From Oscillospiraceae bacterium UBA6370 (GTDB lineage Bacteria; Bacillota; Clostridia; Oscillospirales; Oscillospiraceae): DNA of 6,749 bases. Location of the stretch: assembly GCA_002437735.1 (NCBI GenBank), contig DJRC01000007.1:1-6749 (forward strand), given 5' to 3'. Both the position numbers and the translations under genes were made by a program. Positions 3,158-6,749 of this stretch are shown here, piece by piece (position 1 is the first letter of the stretch; each line of letters starts with the position of its first letter). The notes beneath the pieces were generated by a model, which was not told the origin of the DNA, searched no databases, and saw nothing but the letters and a program-made list of their open reading frames with translations.

Positions 3158-5236
3158 ATGAGCTACCCCGATCTCCCCAACAATATCCGGAAGTACCAGA
3201 GCGAGGTCGTTGCCATCCGCGGACTGAACCTCTCGGACAACACACAGGACGGCGACCTTTGCGAGACGCATAACCTCTCGTGCCGCCGCTTTCCCTACTT
3301 TGCCACGCGCAGAGCACGCAGCAAGCTTGCGCCTTACGCCGATGTGACCGCTATCACGGCATGGGAAAAGCTTGTAGCCGTGCAGGGGACCGACCTGCTG
3401 TACGACGGGAACGTGGTCGGGCAGGTGGCGGAGGGCGAGAAGCAGTTCGCGGTGGTCAACACGAAGCTTATCATCTGGCCCGACAAGAAGTACCTCGACA
3501 TCAAAACGCTGGAAGTGAAGAGCCTGACGGCGGAGGCAAAGGGCACCGGCGGGACATTCACGGGGAATACGTTCACGATTGATGCGGGAGCATTGGTCGA
3601 TATAAAACCAGACAGCATTCAGATATACAACGAAACCACCGGTAATGGGACAAGAATTTGGCCGCTTACGGGAGCCAATTATTTTGTCGGCGGCACGGGA
3701 ACGACGTTTCTTGTTACAGTAGACGGGAATACAGTAAGCGCAACGCTGGGAGGAGCTGCGTTTGACTTTGCGGAGAAATTCACCGGATGTGATGGCTGCA
3801 TTCTGACATTTATCGGAAGCAACTCTGCCTTTTATTGGGGAAAAATCAGCTCGTTCAGCGGCACATCCGTTGTGCTGGAGGAAGGTGTAGGCACTTATTC
3901 TGGCATCGAAAATGAATGCATCCAAATATCCGCATCATACGATATGAGCGTGCTTTCTGTTGGGGATAAGGTCGAACTAAGCGGCTTTCCCGATGCGGAA
4001 AACAATAAAGTAGTCACAATAACAAAGATTGGTTTGCCCTCAGAGGGCCTGTTTTATGTTTCACCTGACGAGGGGCTTACGGGTGAAAACTATACCGGTG
4101 AGGTCCATATCAAAAAGTACAAGTGGGACTGCATCGACCTGACAACGCAGTTCAAGGCGGGCGATACGGTGATGATTTCCGGCTGCACCGAGGCCGAGGG
4201 GAACAACAAAAGCGTGTACATCAAGGAAGTCGAAGCGACGAAGATCACCGTCACGGACAATGCCTTCACCGAGGCGACCGAGACGGGCGAGATCACCATT
4301 GCGCGCAAGATTCCCGACCTTGACTTTATCTGCGAGAGCGAAAACCGCCTGTGGGGCTGCTCCAACGAGGACAAGACCATTTACGCCTCGGCGCTGGGCG
4401 ACCCGACCAACTTCTTCACCTATGAGGGGATCAGCACGGACAGCTACGCCGTGGCCGTGGGCAGCGAGGGAGACTTCACTGGCTGCGCGAAGCTTTCCAC
4501 GAGCGTACTTTTCTGGAAAGAAAATGTGCTGCATAAGATGCTCGGCAGCTACCCGGCGGAATACGCGCTCTACACCTACAACGTGGAGGGCTTGCAGGCG
4601 GGCTGCCATAAAAGTATGCAGATCGTAAATGAAACGCTTTTTTACAAGGGGCTGCATGGCGTGTATGCCTATTCCGGCGGCATTCCGTCATTGGTTTCCC
4701 AGCAATTCGGCGACCATGAATTCACGGACGCCGTGGGTGGGACGGACGGCGTGCGCTACTTCCTTTCCGTCAAGGAGGGGACGCGGAACCGCCTGCTTGC
4801 CTATGACATTCAGGACGGTATATGGCTGGAGGAGGACGCGACAGCTGCGGTCGATTTCGCCCGCATCGGCAAGGATATGTATTTCCTCGACAGCTCGGGC
4901 AACGTCTATCTCGCCGATACCGGCGAGGAGGACGCGAGTGTTGAATGGATGATGGAATTTGTCCCGTTTTACGCCACGATCAACTACCGCAAGCGCATCC
5001 GCAAGCTGTTTCTGCGTGTCACCGTGCCCGCCGAGGCGTGGCTGCGTGTAGAGACCCGCTTTGACAGCGGCGTGTGGCGCGAGGCCGGCAAGATCGCAGG
5101 AGGCCCCTGCGCCGACGTATTCACCATGCCGGTGCAGATCGCGCGGTGCGACAAATTCGGCCTGCGCATTTCCGGCGTGGGGCCGTGCTGCCTGCTCGGC
5201 CTATCGCGCGAATTCAGTTTGGGGAGTGATAAATAA
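3158..5236 (+). CDS. Large beta-rich virion protein, possible connector/tail-hub (DNA-stabilisation) protein
   Basis: This 692-residue protein begins with a conserved-looking N-terminus that includes GDLCETHNLSCRRFPYFATR (residues 32-51). A beta-rich central part follows (about 125-385), then a beta-propeller-like part (about 387-590) with repeated strands such as NRLWGCSN, TIYASALGDP, VLFWKENVLHKMLGS, GVYAYSGGIP and GNVYLADTG. It ends in a beta-sandwich closing with LRISGVGPCCLLGL and SREFSLGS. I recognise the overall style from clostridial phages, where it is generally uncharacterised. P22 gp10-like packaged-DNA stabilisation proteins have a comparable layout, which is why I suggest a connector/hub role. 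Residues about 140-310 include a stretch of clearly lower GC content. Residues about 264-323 and 331-386 look like two copies of one beta domain. The start ATG 3158 follows AAGGTGTG. The TAA overlaps the next ATG by one base (5236). Confidence 0.6.
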   Translation: MSYPDLPNNIRKYQSEVVAIRGLNLSDNTQDGDLCETHNLSCRRFPYFATRRARSKLAPYADVTAITAWEKLVAVQGTDLLYDGNVVGQVAEGEKQFAVVNTKLIIWPDKKYLDIKTLEVKSLTAEAKGTGGTFTGNTFTIDAGALVDIKPDSIQIYNETTGNGTRIWPLTGANYFVGGTGTTFLVTVDGNTVSATLGGAAFDFAEKFTGCDGCILTFIGSNSAFYWGKISSFSGTSVVLEEGVGTYSGIENECIQISASYDMSVLSVGDKVELSGFPDAENNKVVTITKIGLPSEGLFYVSPDEGLTGENYTGEVHIKKYKWDCIDLTTQFKAGDTVMISGCTEAEGNNKSVYIKEVEATKITVTDNAFTEATETGEITIARKIPDLDFICESENRLWGCSNEDKTIYASALGDPTNFFTYEGISTDSYAVAVGSEGDFTGCAKLSTSVLFWKENVLHKMLGSYPAEYALYTYNVEGLQAGCHKSMQIVNETLFYKGLHGVYAYSGGIPSLVSQQFGDHEFTDAVGGTDGVRYFLSVKEGTRNRLLAYDIQDGIWLEEDATAAVDFARIGKDMYFLDSSGNVYLADTGEEDASVEWMMEFVPFYATINYRKRIRKLFLRVTVPAEAWLRVETRFDSGVWREAGKIAGGPCADVFTMPVQIARCDKFGLRISGVGPCCLLGLSREFSLGSDK

Positions 5237-5640
5237 TGGCGGTTTTCCCTGAAAGCATGGACCGTATCGACCCGAACGATCCGGGCGCGGCGCTCTCGAC
5301 CATCGAAAGCTACATCCGCTATATGCAGGAGCGCATCGAATTTGCCAACAAGAACACACTGCGAACGGTCAGCGAGGCGGGCGTTTCCAGCGCAGAGCTT
5401 TACAGCAAGATCGTCGCGATTGCCAACACCGTGCAGGGCCTTGCTTCACAGATCGCAAGCCTCAACGGCGACGTGACCGCACTAAGCGGAAGTGTAAACA
5501 CCCTGAACGGCTCTGTCACAACGATGCAAGGACAAATAACCACCATACAGGAGCAAATCTCCACGATCAACGCAAGTCTGCAATCCCTTGAACAGCGCGT
5601 GAGCGCCCTTGAGCAGAAGCAGACGACGCCAACAGCCTAA
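5236..5640 (+). CDS. Coiled-coil virion protein with unbroken heptads
   Basis: This 134-residue protein has an N-terminal block (residues 1-65) with a helix around STIESYIRYMQERIEFANKN. A long coiled coil follows from about residue 68 to 130. It reads as consecutive heptads beginning with L, M or I and carrying V, I or L at the fifth position: LASQIAS, LNGDVTA, LSGSVNT, LNGSVTT, MQGQITT, IQEQIST, INASLQS, LEQRVSA. The Asn/Ser/Thr-rich heptads resemble trimeric phage-fibre stalks. Its start overlaps the upstream stop (TAATG at 5234-5238) with GGGGAG at 5221-5226, so coupling is likely. It ends 16 bases before the next gene. A structural rod or clamp bound to the preceding protein is the likely role, by inference; no specific family name is claimed. 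Confidence 0.65.
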   Translation: MAVFPESMDRIDPNDPGAALSTIESYIRYMQERIEFANKNTLRTVSEAGVSSAELYSKIVAIANTVQGLASQIASLNGDVTALSGSVNTLNGSVTTMQGQITTIQEQISTINASLQSLEQRVSALEQKQTTPTA

Positions 5641-5656
5641 CAAGGAGGAAGAAATC

Positions 5657-6749
5657 ATGGCGGGCTATTACGACAAAAATAAAGACTATTCCAAAGAGCT
5701 GATGCGCTCCGACCTTTCGGACAGCGAGCGCTCTCAGCTCACGCAGGAACGGCAGAATAAGATCGACGCCGTGTACGGCGGCAAGGAGCCGACGCTTGCC
5801 GACGGCAGCGGCAAGACCTATTCCGAGGTATACGGCGGCTCCTCTGGCGGTGGTTCTCGCACCACACCGGACAGATTTCAGGGAAGTGCGACCGACGTGG
5901 GCGTATGGGACAGCGACCAAGACACCCTGCGCGACCAGATGAACCAGAATTCCAAGGCGTGGTGGTCGGCGGACGACGCGGAACGCGAACGTCTGCACGC
6001 GGTAAACGAAGCCCTTGCAAGGCTGCTCAACGGCGACAACGGTGACATTTCCTTTGACAGCGCCTCCGGCACATGGGCTGGCAGCGCAGGGCAAAATCAG
6101 CTTGTGAAGCCAAAGTACTTCAACCGGTACGACGAAAAGCTCAACGAGCTGGTGGACCAAATCCTCAACCGCAAGCAATTCAGCTATGACTATGAGAGCG
6201 ATCCGCTCTACCAGTTCTATCAGGGCCAGTACCAGCGCAACGGCGACAAGGCAATGCGCGACACGCTCGGCGCGCAGGCGGCGCGGACGGGCGGCCTCTC
6301 CAGCTCCTATGCGGGCAGCGTCGCCCAGCAGAGCTACAACGACTATATGCAGGGCCTCAATAATATTGTGCCGGAGCTGTATAAGCTCGCCTACTCCATG
6401 TATCAGGACGAGGGCGATACACAGCGGGCGAATGTTGAAATGCTGCGTGCGCTGGAACAGGGGGACTACGCCAAGTTCCAAGACCTCCTCGCGCAGTACA
6501 ACACCGACCGTAATTTCAACTATGGCGTATTCAGCGACGCGCTCAACTTCGGCTATCAGCAGCAGCGGGATAACGTCGAGGACAGCCGCTACAACGCAGA
6601 GTGGGCGTATAAGCTTGCGCAGAACGCCGGGAAGAGCAGCAACGGGAGCAAGTCCACCACCTCTTCACAGAGCAGCATGAAACTGAGCACCGCGAAAGAC
6701 ATGGCGAAGCAGGGCGTATTCTCCGATGAGGTGTTGCAGGCATTCTACG
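5657..6749 (+). CDS. Gln/Tyr-rich structural or ejection-type virion protein (3' partial)
   Basis: The frame is open from ATG 5657 to the window end (364 residues visible) and has a strong AAGGAGG (5643-5649) about 7 bases upstream. Visible parts are: a polar N-terminus (MAGYYDKNKDYSKELM); a Gly/Ser linker (about 60-70); a Trp-containing motif at about 96-140 (NSKAWWSADDAER, then NEALARLLNG, ending GTW); and a long Gln/Tyr/Ala-rich helical region (about 160-320) containing FSYDYESDPLYQFYQGQYQR, GAQAARTGGLSSSYAGS and VPELYKLAYSMYQDEGD. The pattern 'DP.Y..Y..QY...G..A......A..GG..SSYA' is shared by uncharacterised structural proteins of Clostridia phages. Long helical, Gln-rich proteins beside connector genes are often ejected or internal virion proteins, so I suggest that role with caution. 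A Ser-rich stretch (326-342) separates a further domain that continues beyond the window. Confidence 0.65.
   Translation, partial: MAGYYDKNKDYSKELMRSDLSDSERSQLTQERQNKIDAVYGGKEPTLADGSGKTYSEVYGGSSGGGSRTTPDRFQGSATDVGVWDSDQDTLRDQMNQNSKAWWSADDAERERLHAVNEALARLLNGDNGDISFDSASGTWAGSAGQNQLVKPKYFNRYDEKLNELVDQILNRKQFSYDYESDPLYQFYQGQYQRNGDKAMRDTLGAQAARTGGLSSSYAGSVAQQSYNDYMQGLNNIVPELYKLAYSMYQDEGDTQRANVEMLRALEQGDYAKFQDLLAQYNTDRNFNYGVFSDALNFGYQQQRDNVEDSRYNAEWAYKLAQNAGKSSNGSKSTTSSQSSMKLSTAKDMAKQGVFSDEVLQAFY

Overview
The window is a piece of a bacteriophage or prophage genome, most likely from a moderately high-GC member of the Clostridia of the gut type. Every credible protein gene lies on the + strand, the genes are packed with gaps of a few bases, and almost all have strong purine-rich Shine-Dalgarno sites; one at 651-662 matches the canonical AAAGGAGGTGAT exactly. 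Host assignment is inference from GC content, ribosome-binding sites and the style of the proteins; no host gene is present.

Layout. (1) 1-536: the C-terminal end of a probable tail-fibre or receptor-binding protein, then a 32-residue zinc-ribbon peptide. (2) 531-897: a compact non-canonical island that interrupts the gene row. It has a consensus extended -10 promoter reading right, a 31-codon membrane-peptide ORF with a hairpin-buried ribosome site, a second almost identical promoter reading left, and an intrinsic terminator at each outer end. The two predicted transcripts, each about 300 nt, are antisense to one another over about 246 bp. I read this as a type I toxin-antitoxin-like module (small hydrophobic toxin plus cis-antisense RNA) and consider it the most interesting object in the window. 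(3) 923-2805: the lysis cassette, made of a holin, a phosphodiester glycosidase-like gene broken by one in-frame TAA, and a CHAP-domain endolysin with a peptidoglycan-binding tail. (4) 2815-6749: virion structural genes: a 113-residue possible head-tail connector, a 692-residue beta-rich possible connector/tail-hub protein, a 134-residue heptad-repeat coiled-coil protein, and the first 364 residues of a large Gln/Tyr-rich structural or ejection-type protein that runs off the end.

How it fits together. The lysis genes open the host cell, and the structural genes build the portal-proximal part of the particle. The 531-897 island has its own promoters and terminators, so it can be expressed independently of the late operon, as expected for a 'moron' that is active in a lysogen. 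Its rightward terminator lies directly before the holin, so late transcription of the lysis genes must read through or be antiterminated, unless an unseen promoter exists. Protein function calls are from motif recognition alone; RNA elements were found by reading base pairing by eye, without energy calculations.
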